From assembly GCA_022447545.1 (NCBI GenBank), contig JAKVBI010000010.1:237382-301381 (forward strand): a stretch of DNA of 64,000 nt, given 5' to 3'. Made by a program: the position numbers and the translations under genes. Shown piece by piece: positions 44,739-52,578 of this stretch (positions within the stretch are counted from its first letter, which is position 1; the number at the start of each line of letters is the position of its first letter). Origin of the DNA: Myxococcota bacterium (GTDB lineage: Bacteria > Myxococcota_A > UBA9160 > SMWR01). Under the pieces are notes generated by a model that worked only from the letters and a program-made list of their open reading frames with translations, ran no database searches and was not told where the DNA came from.

Positions 44739-45137
44739 TCAGTCCGGATCGTGGAGTTGAAAACTCACGGGTACGATCACTCTTCCGTAGACCCAGGGCA
44801 GGGGAGCCGCATTTCGAACGGCCTGAGCTGCGGCTTGGTCGAGCAGGCCGTTTCCGGAGGATCCGAGAATCCGTAGGGCGTCGGGCCGCCCCTCTGGGTC
44901 GATGGCGAATTCCACCTGAGTCAATCCGGTGACTTCCCGAGCCCTTGCAATGGGCGGGTACATGACCGCGGCCTGTACCCGGCGCTGAATCTCCAAGAAA
45001 CGCTCTTCGATGGAAGGTGCCGATGGAATCGCGTCGATGGGGCGAGCGTCGGCGCGGAGGGAAACACCGGGTTCGGCCGCGTGGGAAAGGCTGACGGAGG
45101 TCACCACGACCCACAGCGTGACCAACCAACGGTTCAT
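44739..45137 (-). CDS. TonB C-terminal-domain protein
   Basis: This 132-residue protein has an N-terminal signal (LVTLWVVVTSVSLSHAAEP) and then a TonB C-terminal module: IQRRVQAAVMYPPIARAREVTGLTQVEFAIDPEGRPDALRI and a terminal AAPLPWVYGRVIVPVSFQL. TonB interacts with the TonB box of outer-membrane receptors and transmits proton-motive force. The periplasmic proline-rich spacer is missing and the signal looks cleavable, so it may not be a true energy transducer. It faces the cobalamin operon, 16 bases from its end. It overlaps the aminotransferase stop by 4 bases, hence it is co-transcribed with that gene. Confidence 0.8.
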   Translation of the reverse strand: MNRWLVTLWVVVTSVSLSHAAEPGVSLRADARPIDAIPSAPSIEERFLEIQRRVQAAVMYPPIARAREVTGLTQVEFAIDPEGRPDALRILGSSGNGLLDQAAAQAVRNAAPLPWVYGRVIVPVSFQLHDPD

Positions 45138-46243
45138 TGGAGCTCGTGTCGAAGGGCGTTGATGAGGGCCTCGACGTGAATGAGGCGCGCATTCTCTCCC
45201 ATCAGTCCGATCCGCCAGATCTGACCGGCGAGATCACCGAGTCCACCGCCGACCTCGATCGAATATCGCTCGAGAAGGGTGGTGCGAAGGGAGGCTTCTC
45301 CCCTCTCGATGATGGCCTCGGGAAGACGCAGGGTCGTCAGCATGGGGAGTCGATGGTCATTCTCGACGAGCGGGCGAAATCCCATGGGTGCTAGCCCCTC
45401 GATCAGGGCATCCGCCGCTTGGCGGTGACGTTGTTCACGGAGTTCCATTCCCTCGTCGTGGATTCGACGCAGGCCCTCGGCCAGGGCATAGATGGCGGAA
45501 ATCGGCGCCGTGTGGTGGTAGACGCGATTCCCTCCGAAGTAGTTGCCCAGCAGCGCAAGGTCCAGGTACCAACTTTGAACCGGGGTTTCCCGTTCGGCCA
45601 CGCGGGCTAGAGCTCGAGGTGAAAAAGTCGCCGGCGAAAGGCCAGGGGGACACGATAAGCACTTCTGCGTTCCACTGTAGGCCGCGTCGATTCCCCAGGC
45701 GTCGAGGTTCAGGGGGAGCCCTCCAAGCGACGTTACGCAATCGAGCACCACCAGGGCGCCCGCTCGGCGTGCCCGTTCGGCGATTTCCTCCACGGGTTGG
45801 CACACTCCCGTCGAGGTTTCGGCGTGAACGAAAGCCACCACGCGGGGCTGGGTGCGGTCGATGGCGTCGCCCATGGCCGACGCGTCGAGAGGCGTGCCGG
45901 GCTCGGTCTCGACGCGCGTAACCCGTGCGCCGGCGCGTTGTGCCACGTCGCACATGCGGTTTCCGAATACCCCGGCGACTCCAACCACCACAGCATCACC
46001 AGGTTCCAGGAGGTTCACGAGGCAGGCTTCCATGCCAGCACTGCCCGTGGCCGACAACGGCAAGGTCATGGGGTTCTCGGTGCCGAACAGGGGCCGCAGG
46101 AGGGCCTGGACTTCGTCGAGCAACTCGAGGAACTGGGGATCGAGGTGGCCCACCAGGGGTTGGGCCATGGCTTCGAGGACCCGGGGGTGTACGTTGGACG
46201 GTCCGGGTCCCAGGAGAAGTCGGGGTTTGAGGGCAGCGGCCAT
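45134..46243 (-). CDS. Class V PLP-dependent aminotransferase (serine-pyruvate/alanine-glyoxylate type)
   Basis: The ATG at 46241-46243 gives 369 residues with the family start LKPRLLLGPGPSNVHPRVLEAM. The PLP lysine is Lys194 in SGTQKCL, and Asp168 (VVLDCVTSLGG) stacks on the cofactor. The SATGSAGMEACLVNL segment provides cofactor phosphate contacts. These enzymes transaminate alanine or serine with glyoxylate in the cytoplasm, in photorespiration-like or serine-cycle pathways. A longer frame to 46315 exists but starts far from the family N-terminus. The 217-base gap upstream is shared with the divergent membrane peptide gene. Confidence 0.93.
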   Translation of the reverse strand: MAAALKPRLLLGPGPSNVHPRVLEAMAQPLVGHLDPQFLELLDEVQALLRPLFGTENPMTLPLSATGSAGMEACLVNLLEPGDAVVVGVAGVFGNRMCDVAQRAGARVTRVETEPGTPLDASAMGDAIDRTQPRVVAFVHAETSTGVCQPVEEIAERARRAGALVVLDCVTSLGGLPLNLDAWGIDAAYSGTQKCLSCPPGLSPATFSPRALARVAERETPVQSWYLDLALLGNYFGGNRVYHHTAPISAIYALAEGLRRIHDEGMELREQRHRQAADALIEGLAPMGFRPLVENDHRLPMLTTLRLPEAIIERGEASLRTTLLERYSIEVGGGLGDLAGQIWRIGLMGENARLIHVEALINALRHELQ

Positions 46244-46460
46244 GATGCCCCGATGATAACCGCGGAGCCCATCGAAGTGCTCGGAACTTCTGGGTTTTGT
46301 CCTGTACCCATCCATGCGAACAGAATTCAGGGGATGGGTTTCTGGCCCCGCGGGTTCGGTTTCGCGAAGATCCCCCGAATCTCATTGGCGCCCGCCTGCC
46401 CCAAAATGGGCGCCGGTCGGACCAGGGCTTCGCGCCAGGGTCCGGGAAAGGCCGACAATC

Positions 46461-46634
46461 TTGCTTCGCTGGCTGGTTCTCCCCATCGGACTCCTGATTG
46501 CGGCGGTGGCGCTATACGCCGTTGTCTCGCTCGAGTCGGTGGGGCTCCAGGAAATCGCGCCGCCCATGGACGAGATCGACGACCGGTCACGTGCGAAGCT
46601 CGAACGCGTGATCGACGAAGCCGGCAACCCTTGA
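46461..46634 (+). CDS. Small single-pass membrane protein, 57 residues
   Basis: From the TTG at 46461 the peptide has an N-terminal basic residue and a strong hydrophobic helix (LVLPIGLLIAAVALYAVVSL). An acidic-basic tail of 30 residues follows, ending VIDEAGNP. The longer open frame to 46314 is arginine-rich and has no ribosome-binding site. Its TGA overlaps the TTG start of dgt (TTGA), indicating translational coupling. I do not recognise the family. A role as an assembly factor or regulator of the dgt-cutA chain is a guess from position. Confidence 0.5.
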   Translation: MLRWLVLPIGLLIAAVALYAVVSLESVGLQEIAPPMDEIDDRSRAKLERVIDEAGNP

Positions 46635-47800
46635 ATCCGTCATCAACCAGCCCGATCCGAGATCGAACCGCCTTTGAAAAAGAGGAGGTCGAGCGCTTGG
46701 CGCCCTGGGCTCTCAAGAGTTGTGAAAGCCAGGGCCGAGTGACCCCCGAAACACCGCATGCTTATCGCACGGCCTTTCAGCGCGATCGAGACCGCGTCGT
46801 TCACTCTCGCGCGTTTCGTCGGTTGGAATACAAGACCCAGGTCTTCGTTTATCGCGAAGACGATCATTACAGGAATCGCCTCACCCACACCCTCGAAGGG
46901 GCTCAGATCTCGCGGACCATCGCACGGGTGTTGCGGCTCAACGAGGAATTGGCGGAGGTCGTGGTGTTGGCCCATGACCTCGGCCATACCCCATTCGGCC
47001 ACGCAGGCGAGCGGGTCCTGGATGAACTGATGAGTGCCGATGGCGGGTTCGACCACAATCGGCAGTCGCTGCGGGTGGTGGATCTGCTGGAAGAGAGCTC
47101 GAGCGAGTACCGGGGGCTCAATCTCACCTACGAGAGTCGGGAAGGGCTCCTCAAGCACGGTTGTGATTGGGAGCACCCCGTTCCGGTTCCGAGCGTCACC
47201 GCGCAGCCTTCCCTCGAATCTCAGATGGCAGACTTTGCCGATGAGATTGCCTACACGAACCACGATATCGATGATGGGCTTCGTTCCGGCCTGATTGCGC
47301 CAGAAGACCTCGGTCGCATGACTCTGTGGTGTGAAACGACGGAACGAGTTCGGGAGCGATTCGATGCGGCTCCGGAGCCGGTCATTCGGGCACAATCGAT
47401 TCGATTCCTGATCGACTGGCTGGTGACTGATCTCGTGGACGCAACTTCGCAAAGGCTCGCGCGGGCTCGACCCGCCGACGTGAATGCGGTGCGGACATGT
47501 GAAGAACGACTGGGAGGCTTCTCGCCAGAGATCGATTCGAAACGGCGTGAACTCAAGCACTTCCTTCATCAGGAGTTCTACCTGCACCCGCGAATCGTGG
47601 GCGCGACCCACCGAGCCGAAGCCGTTTTGGGAGAGCTGTTTCAAGCCTACCGAAGCCATCCGAACAAACTGCCGGAGCAGGTTCGACGCCGGTTTGACCT
47701 CGATGGCGATGCTCGCGCAACCGCGGATTACATCGCGGGCATGACGGACCGTTTCGCCCTCCAGGAGCACGCCCGTTTGACGGGAGGGCCCCAGGCGTGA
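46631..47800 (+). CDS. dgt: Deoxyguanosinetriphosphate triphosphohydrolase-like protein
   Basis: This 389-residue HD-superfamily protein starts with TTG at 46631. The metal ligands are His86 (NRLTHTLEGAQISR), His115-Asp116 (LAHDLGHTPFGHAGE) and a later Asp in the DEIAYTNHDIDD region. This is the YpgQ/Dgt-like dNTPase signature with the SRAFRRLEYKTQVF N-terminal motif. It cleaves dNTPs to deoxynucleosides and triphosphate, controlling nucleotide pools; related enzymes also defend against phage. It overlaps the small membrane peptide gene upstream and cutA downstream by 4 bases on each side. Confidence 0.95.
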   Translation: MNPSSTSPIRDRTAFEKEEVERLAPWALKSCESQGRVTPETPHAYRTAFQRDRDRVVHSRAFRRLEYKTQVFVYREDDHYRNRLTHTLEGAQISRTIARVLRLNEELAEVVVLAHDLGHTPFGHAGERVLDELMSADGGFDHNRQSLRVVDLLEESSSEYRGLNLTYESREGLLKHGCDWEHPVPVPSVTAQPSLESQMADFADEIAYTNHDIDDGLRSGLIAPEDLGRMTLWCETTERVRERFDAAPEPVIRAQSIRFLIDWLVTDLVDATSQRLARARPADVNAVRTCEERLGGFSPEIDSKRRELKHFLHQEFYLHPRIVGATHRAEAVLGELFQAYRSHPNKLPEQVRRRFDLDGDARATADYIAGMTDRFALQEHARLTGGPQA

Positions 47801-48120
47801 CCGAACCGTTACGCATCGTTCTCATCACGGCACCAGATGATGAGGTTTCGTCCCGAATCGCCAGAATCCTGGTTGAGGAGCGATTGGCGGCCTGTGTCAA
47901 CATTGTTCCAGGAATTCGCTCGGTCTATCGGTGGCAGGGAGCCGTTGAGGAGGACTCGGAGTTTCTGCTGATCGCGAAAACCCGATCAGATCGCTTCGAG
48001 GCGCTGGCGCGACGGGCTCAGGAGCTTCATCCTTACGAGCTTCCGGAAATTCTGATGCTCCCCGTCGAGGGAGGGAGCGACGATTACATGGACTGGGTCC
48101 GATCCGAGGCGACTTTATGA
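47797..48120 (+). CDS. cutA: CutA-like divalent-cation tolerance protein
   Basis: This 107-residue protein (GTG start, overlapping the dgt stop by 4 bases) has the PII-like trimer fold: LRIVLITAPDDEVSSRIARILVEERLAACVNI, VYRWQGAVEEDSEFLLIAKT and HPYELPEILMLP. Conserved Cys33 and the YxWxG strand are typical. CutA is linked to copper tolerance in E. coli, though its exact role is debated. It is the third gene in a coupled chain, and the next gene overlaps its TGA by 4 bases. Confidence 0.95.
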   Translation: MTEPLRIVLITAPDDEVSSRIARILVEERLAACVNIVPGIRSVYRWQGAVEEDSEFLLIAKTRSDRFEALARRAQELHPYELPEILMLPVEGGSDDYMDWVRSEATL

Positions 48121-49319
48121 TGCATTCCTCCTTTGGCCTGCCCGACGCGCTCGAACGCGCCGCGACTGAGCTACCTGACATGGCTGACGTGATCCGGCCG
48201 GCGAACGGGGATCCCGTACAGCTGATTGCGGGCCTCGGACCCGTCAGTGGAACACGGGTCCTCGAGTGGTTGCTGCAACACGAACTCGACGCCGGGGAGG
48301 AACTCGCCCAGGCCTGGGCCGAGACTCCCGGGACTTCCTCGGAAGCGGTTCTTCAGGTCTCCGACGGGGCGCTCTCCAAAGCCGGGCGCAAAGTCCTTCG
48401 TCGAATTCGACACCGGCTTCGCTCCACGGGGGTTGAAGTGCCGGAAGCGAAGACCGAGCCGGTCGTTTCGCGGCTTCCATCGGTCGAGCCCACTCTGGAC
48501 GAAGCCATGATCTCTCCGCTCGATCCGAGCGGAACACGAGTGGTCTATTTGGTCGAGGCCAATCCTGCGGGTGGTGCCCGCATGTTCGAAGCCATGCTCA
48601 GCGAACATCGGGGTCTCCTCTCCTTCGAGGTCTACAGCGCGAGCCGCGGGAAATTGAAGCGCTTCCTCAAGGACTCGTCGCGGCGCGAACGTTTTTCCGG
48701 TGTCGCGGCACCGCCGGAATCCGTTCGTTCCCTTGTTCTCCGCGCGGCGGGTCGACAAGTGGAAAACCGGCCCCTTCCTGCAGCCTATGGTCAGTGGCGC
48801 AACCGGTTCGCTGAGGCCAGCGATGTGCCGAGCCCGGGCGCTCTCGTCCGTGATGAACTCGGAAGTGCCGACGTGGAAGCGGGAGAAGCAGTCTTCGAGT
48901 TGGTTCGACGGCGGGAGCTCGGCCCCTGGTTGCCGGAGCCGGAAATGCTGCAGGAAATTGCGCAGAGCCTGGATAACTTGAGCCAGAGTAGCCTGGTCGT
49001 AAGCCCACGACAGAAGCGGGAGCAGGCGGATGAAATCGTGGAGCGGGGCGTCGCAGAGTTGGCGAAGAGCGGCTTTGCGGGGTCCACGGCATGGAGTTTC
49101 GACGAGAGTGCCTACGTCTTCTGGAAACAGGAGCGGGATTCAGAGGCCCGCGCGTGCCTCTGGGCAGCCGATGCCGTGAGGGAGGGAGGGAACGATTCAA
49201 AAAGGTTGCTCCGAGCACTGTTGGACGTCGTGCTGGGGCCGCTGGTGGAGCGTTTCACCGTTGAACCAGCCCCCAACGAGCGACCCGATGACGAAGGCTC
49301 GCTTATCGTAAAACCCTGA
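48117..49319 (+). CDS. Hypothetical protein (400 residues) in the dgt-cutA chain
   Basis: This soluble, mostly helical protein has no signal peptide. Residues 25-110 contain a repeated helix pattern (LEWLLQHELDAGEELAQAWAE, LSKAGRKVLRRIRHRLRSTG). Residues 140-200 contain beta strands (GTRVVYLVEANPAGGARMFEAML, LLSFEVYSASRG). The C-terminal 120 residues are again helical, with SPRQKREQADEIVERGVAEL. I recognise no catalytic motif or named domain. It overlaps cutA by 4 bases and is followed 3 bases later by another small gene, so it is part of the same transcript. Confidence 0.7.
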   Translation: MMHSSFGLPDALERAATELPDMADVIRPANGDPVQLIAGLGPVSGTRVLEWLLQHELDAGEELAQAWAETPGTSSEAVLQVSDGALSKAGRKVLRRIRHRLRSTGVEVPEAKTEPVVSRLPSVEPTLDEAMISPLDPSGTRVVYLVEANPAGGARMFEAMLSEHRGLLSFEVYSASRGKLKRFLKDSSRRERFSGVAAPPESVRSLVLRAAGRQVENRPLPAAYGQWRNRFAEASDVPSPGALVRDELGSADVEAGEAVFELVRRRELGPWLPEPEMLQEIAQSLDNLSQSSLVVSPRQKREQADEIVERGVAELAKSGFAGSTAWSFDESAYVFWKQERDSEARACLWAADAVREGGNDSKRLLRALLDVVLGPLVERFTVEPAPNERPDDEGSLIVKP

Positions 49320-49322
49320 GTC

Positions 49323-49670
49323 ATGATCGTCGCGAGGGGCCGGTACTGGCGTGTTTCATGGAATCGAGGGGGCGAAAGCGTAGTCCTCGAGATTCTAAAA
49401 GGCTCATTGCCCGACGACATTTACGAATTGAGGGATTTGGAGATCGTCGTGCCCCTCGAAAAATGGACCCGGGTCGTCAAGCATCTTCACTCAGATCGAA
49501 AGCTGCTGGGCGGCTTGCTGCTAGATTTTGCGAAGCATAAGGACAAAGTAGGTGGGGCGGTCGCGAGCGACCGTCTCCTGTGGGAGTTGCAACGAGTGAT
49601 CCTCGACGCCACCGCCTCGTTGGTGGAAGCAGAGGCGCTCGCTCTCCAACCGGCTACGAAACGGGAGTGA
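49323..49670 (+). CDS. Hypothetical protein (115 residues)
   Basis: This small cytosolic protein opens with a beta-rich part (ARGRYWRVSWNRGGESVVLEILKG, YELRDLEIVVPLEKW). A helical half follows (VVKHLHSDRKLLGGLLLDFAKH, LWELQRVILDATASLVEAEALAL). No known domain is recognised. It starts 3 bases after the 400-residue unknown gene, continuing the dgt-cutA transcript. A 96-base gap separates it from the 935-residue DHH-motif protein. Confidence 0.6.
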   Translation: MIVARGRYWRVSWNRGGESVVLEILKGSLPDDIYELRDLEIVVPLEKWTRVVKHLHSDRKLLGGLLLDFAKHKDKVGGAVASDRLLWELQRVILDATASLVEAEALALQPATKRE

Positions 49671-49766
49671 ACGCGATCGGCATGCGGATTCCGCAAGCCA
49701 GCTGGCGTCCGACGGACTCCGGCGGGTGACTCGGAAGACTCGCGGGACAGATCGCTGGGAGACGCC

Positions 49767-52574
49767 ATGCGACGCCGATTCGGGCGTGGAAGACGCGGCC
49801 GAGGGAACGATTCCAATCGACGCCCGGCCATTGATGCCAAGAGCCGCTTCGAGGAAATTGCAGAAGCGGGAATCGGGGGAGTGGCCGAGCTCACTCCCCT
49901 GGAGATCCCTGGGGTACCCGGCCATATGGCCGTGGTCGCTGAAGGGACCGACAAGGAGGGCCGTCCGGTTCTCGTAGGCTTTTCCCCGGAGTCGGGCGGG
50001 GAGGCTGCCCTGGCCGTTGCCGCGGCCGCGGGAAGGCAGTCAGGCCCCTCATTCGATGGCGATGCCGTTGCCATCGCACCACAATGGTCCATTGCCGCGC
50101 GCAGACGTCTGGCGTGGCTCAGGACTCCCCGCGGCCCGTTGCGCGCTGTGGTGGCGCCGGCGCCCCAGGGCGTCGGAGTGGTCGACGCGACGACGGATCC
50201 CGCCGTTGGATTCTCACCTCGTCATGCAGACCTCCGGGCGGCCAGTCCCGAAGATCGGGATTGCTTCGAGCGGGCGGCGAGATCCCTCGAGGGACTCGCA
50301 GCCAAGCACGGAGGGGCCATCCGCAGGTCGGCAGGGGGCCTCGAGTTGGTGGTTCTGGCGGCCCGCACGGCGCGTCTGCGTTTCGAGACCGGGGACAATT
50401 CGGGTGTCGTTCTCGATGCAATCGAACCCGAGCGATATACCGATCGCCTGAGCCGGGACAAGATCGCCACGGTGATGGACCGCCTCGAAGGTCACATTCG
50501 AAAGCGGGCCAACGATCGGCGTGTCAAAAACGGAGAAGCAGGGCTTCGAGCGAATGCAATCCCCTCGCTTTTGCGCATGCTCGACCTACGTAGATCCAGC
50601 GCCTGGCCGTTTTTCAGCGGAACCAACGAGGTGATCGACGTGGCCGGAGTCGATGCCGAGGGGCGAGCAACGGCGGCGCTGGTGAGGGAGAAGATCGACT
50701 TTGAGGCGGTTGGACAGGCCTTGGACAGCTTGGCGGACTCTCTCGGGAGTTGGTCGGTTCTCTTTGAAGACGGATCGAACCCCCTGCGCACAGAACTCCC
50801 GAGGCTGGTGGTTGCCGCACGGGATTTCGATGAGGTGGCGCTGGATGCGCTGGCTGCGGTGACCCTCGATCAGCGCCATTTCGATCTCGTCGGGCCCCAG
50901 TCGGGTGTCCTCGATCTGGTCGCTCGTTCCCTACCGGCGACGCAGGGCATTTCTGAAGAGAGCCGCGGCGTTACCGGTGGGGCGGAGGCCGACCCGGATC
51001 AAGGAACGACTGAAGAGTCAAATCGCAATAGTGGCAGTTCGGAAGCTGCGAGCCCCGGAGGAAACGAGGGGGCCCCTGCGCGCTCGCGATCATCCGCTCG
51101 GTCGTCACGGTCCCGAAACCGCGGGGGCGGGCGCAATCGCCGAGGTCCCAGGGATGAGTCGGCGAAGAAAGCTTCTGGGGATCGTGAATCACAGGAGGCT
51201 TCAAGCCCCCAGTCGTTTGAAGAGATTTCCGCCTTCGACTTCGATGAGGAGGGCGGACAGGATCAACGCTCCCAGGGAGAGTCTCCCACCCGGCGTCGGC
51301 GACGGCGTCGGCGACGCCGCTCGTCTGGACAGCAGGACGAGAGTGACGGCGATGGCGAGGAGTCCCGCGCGATCGACTCCCCGGAGAGCCCGCTCGAGGG
51401 GTCTGAGGTCCCGGGATTCAATGGTCCGGACCTGGACGATGTGGCCGACGACCTCGAGGATCCGTCGGACACGCTCACGCCCATGGACAGCGACGTACCC
51501 GACGTCGACCAACTCGCCGAGCCCGTCTACGAAGAAGACCTGACCGAGGGCCCCGAGACGACTGCCCTGCCGCTGCAGGAGACTGAGAAAGCCGAACCCA
51601 GTCGTCCGCGTCGGAGAGTCGCCATTGTCGTCGAGGCCACTCGCAGTTCAATCCTGGCGGGCGTGCTTCTGGGCCGGGAGCTTCGTCTCGTGGAAGGCAT
51701 CTGGGTTTATCCCCAGAGCGAATTGATGACCTTCTTTCGCAGCGTGGCCACTGATTTGGTCGACAGTACACCCATCCACGTGGTGGGGTTCGTCGCCTCT
51801 CCCTCTCGTGAAGTTCTGCAGGCCGCCTCGCTCTACGCCGATCGTTTGGACTGGTACGATCACCACGAATGGCCGCCGGAAGATCTGGGGCTGTTGACGA
51901 ACACCCTCGGAGCCGACCGAGTGCACGTGCACCCGGGTGCTCCCTCGTCGCTTCCCATGGTGCTTGCAGGCTGTACTCGCCGCAGCCGATTCTCCGACAA
52001 ACTCGTTGAGCTCCAAACCGGTCGATTCAGCGACCACGACTACGAACGCTGGGGCCGCTTGTGGTGGCACCGGCTCGGCGAAATTGCGAAGCGACCGGGA
52101 GAGCGCCAGGCGGACCTGGCGCCGCTGTTCTCCGGCCGACCGAGCGATCTCGCGCGCGAAGCGAGCCAGGTACCCGCGCCCGAGTTGCCGCCGGAAGTCA
52201 CCTACGCGTCCAATCGCGATTTCCGGCTCGTTCATTTCGGAGGGTATCTGCTGGTGATCGTGCCGACTTCGTCGGATCTGGATTGCAACCTGGTAGCCAG
52301 GATCGTTCGAGAGCGTTACGACGCAGCGATTTCGCTCGCCTATCATGAAGGTGGACAAACGCTGATTCTGGCTGGAGACGACAGTCGAAGTCAGCGAGGC
52401 CTTAACCTCAAGGGAATGGTCGAGTCGGTGGCCGCCAAGCACGATTGGGTGGAACCGCTTCCCGATGACGACTTCGTGGCGTGCATGCACGTGAAGGGTC
52501 TCGCAGAAGAGCCCGACCGCCTCGAGGAGTTGATTCGCGACATCGCAATGGCGCGTTCCGTCCTCGAGACCTGA
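49767..52574 (+). CDS. Large protein with DHH phosphoesterase-like motif and disordered arginine-rich linker
   Basis: This 935-residue protein starts with a basic, disordered tail (RRRFGRGRRGRG). Residues 30-390 are an uncharacterised alpha/beta region. A disordered linker at about 400-620 is rich in Ser, Glu, Asp and Arg and holds ten consecutive arginines at 509-518. After residue 620 comes a second folded part: VAIVVEATRSSILAGVLLGRELRL, then the DHH motif at 698-700 in WYDHHEWPPEDL, and a late LAYHEGGQTLILAGDD. The DHH motif resembles the manganese site of the RecJ/NrnA/pAp-phosphatase family, but the other DHH-family motifs are not clear. A nucleic-acid-binding or nucleotide-processing role is possible. 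queE follows 4 bases downstream. Confidence 0.7.
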   Translation: MRRRFGRGRRGRGNDSNRRPAIDAKSRFEEIAEAGIGGVAELTPLEIPGVPGHMAVVAEGTDKEGRPVLVGFSPESGGEAALAVAAAAGRQSGPSFDGDAVAIAPQWSIAARRRLAWLRTPRGPLRAVVAPAPQGVGVVDATTDPAVGFSPRHADLRAASPEDRDCFERAARSLEGLAAKHGGAIRRSAGGLELVVLAARTARLRFETGDNSGVVLDAIEPERYTDRLSRDKIATVMDRLEGHIRKRANDRRVKNGEAGLRANAIPSLLRMLDLRRSSAWPFFSGTNEVIDVAGVDAEGRATAALVREKIDFEAVGQALDSLADSLGSWSVLFEDGSNPLRTELPRLVVAARDFDEVALDALAAVTLDQRHFDLVGPQSGVLDLVARSLPATQGISEESRGVTGGAEADPDQGTTEESNRNSGSSEAASPGGNEGAPARSRSSARSSRSRNRGGGRNRRGPRDESAKKASGDRESQEASSPQSFEEISAFDFDEEGGQDQRSQGESPTRRRRRRRRRRSSGQQDESDGDGEESRAIDSPESPLEGSEVPGFNGPDLDDVADDLEDPSDTLTPMDSDVPDVDQLAEPVYEEDLTEGPETTALPLQETEKAEPSRPRRRVAIVVEATRSSILAGVLLGRELRLVEGIWVYPQSELMTFFRSVATDLVDSTPIHVVGFVASPSREVLQAASLYADRLDWYDHHEWPPEDLGLLTNTLGADRVHVHPGAPSSLPMVLAGCTRRSRFSDKLVELQTGRFSDHDYERWGRLWWHRLGEIAKRPGERQADLAPLFSGRPSDLAREASQVPAPELPPEVTYASNRDFRLVHFGGYLLVIVPTSSDLDCNLVARIVRERYDAAISLAYHEGGQTLILAGDDSRSQRGLNLKGMVESVAAKHDWVEPLPDDDFVACMHVKGLAEEPDRLEELIRDIAMARSVLET
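51291..51314 (+). repeat. Two tandem copies of a 12-base repeat coding for arginines
   Basis: The unit CGGCGTCGGCGA occurs twice in direct succession, followed by CGCCGC. In the reading frame of the 935-residue protein this gives ten arginines. The different arginine codons point to selection for a basic run in addition to slippage. Confidence 0.8.
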
Positions 52575-52578
52575 AAGA

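Noticed and set aside
45797-46630. Long in-frame extension upstream of dgt
   Set aside because: It lies opposite the class V aminotransferase gene, is low-complexity and arginine/glycine-rich, and the dgt family N-terminus begins near 46631, where a TTG overlaps the upstream stop.
49767-52574. Ribonuclease E/G assignment for the arginine-rich 935-residue protein
   Set aside because: It has an arginine-rich disordered linker like RNase E but no S1 domain, no zinc-link cysteines and no RNase E catalytic motif. The DHH motif points elsewhere.
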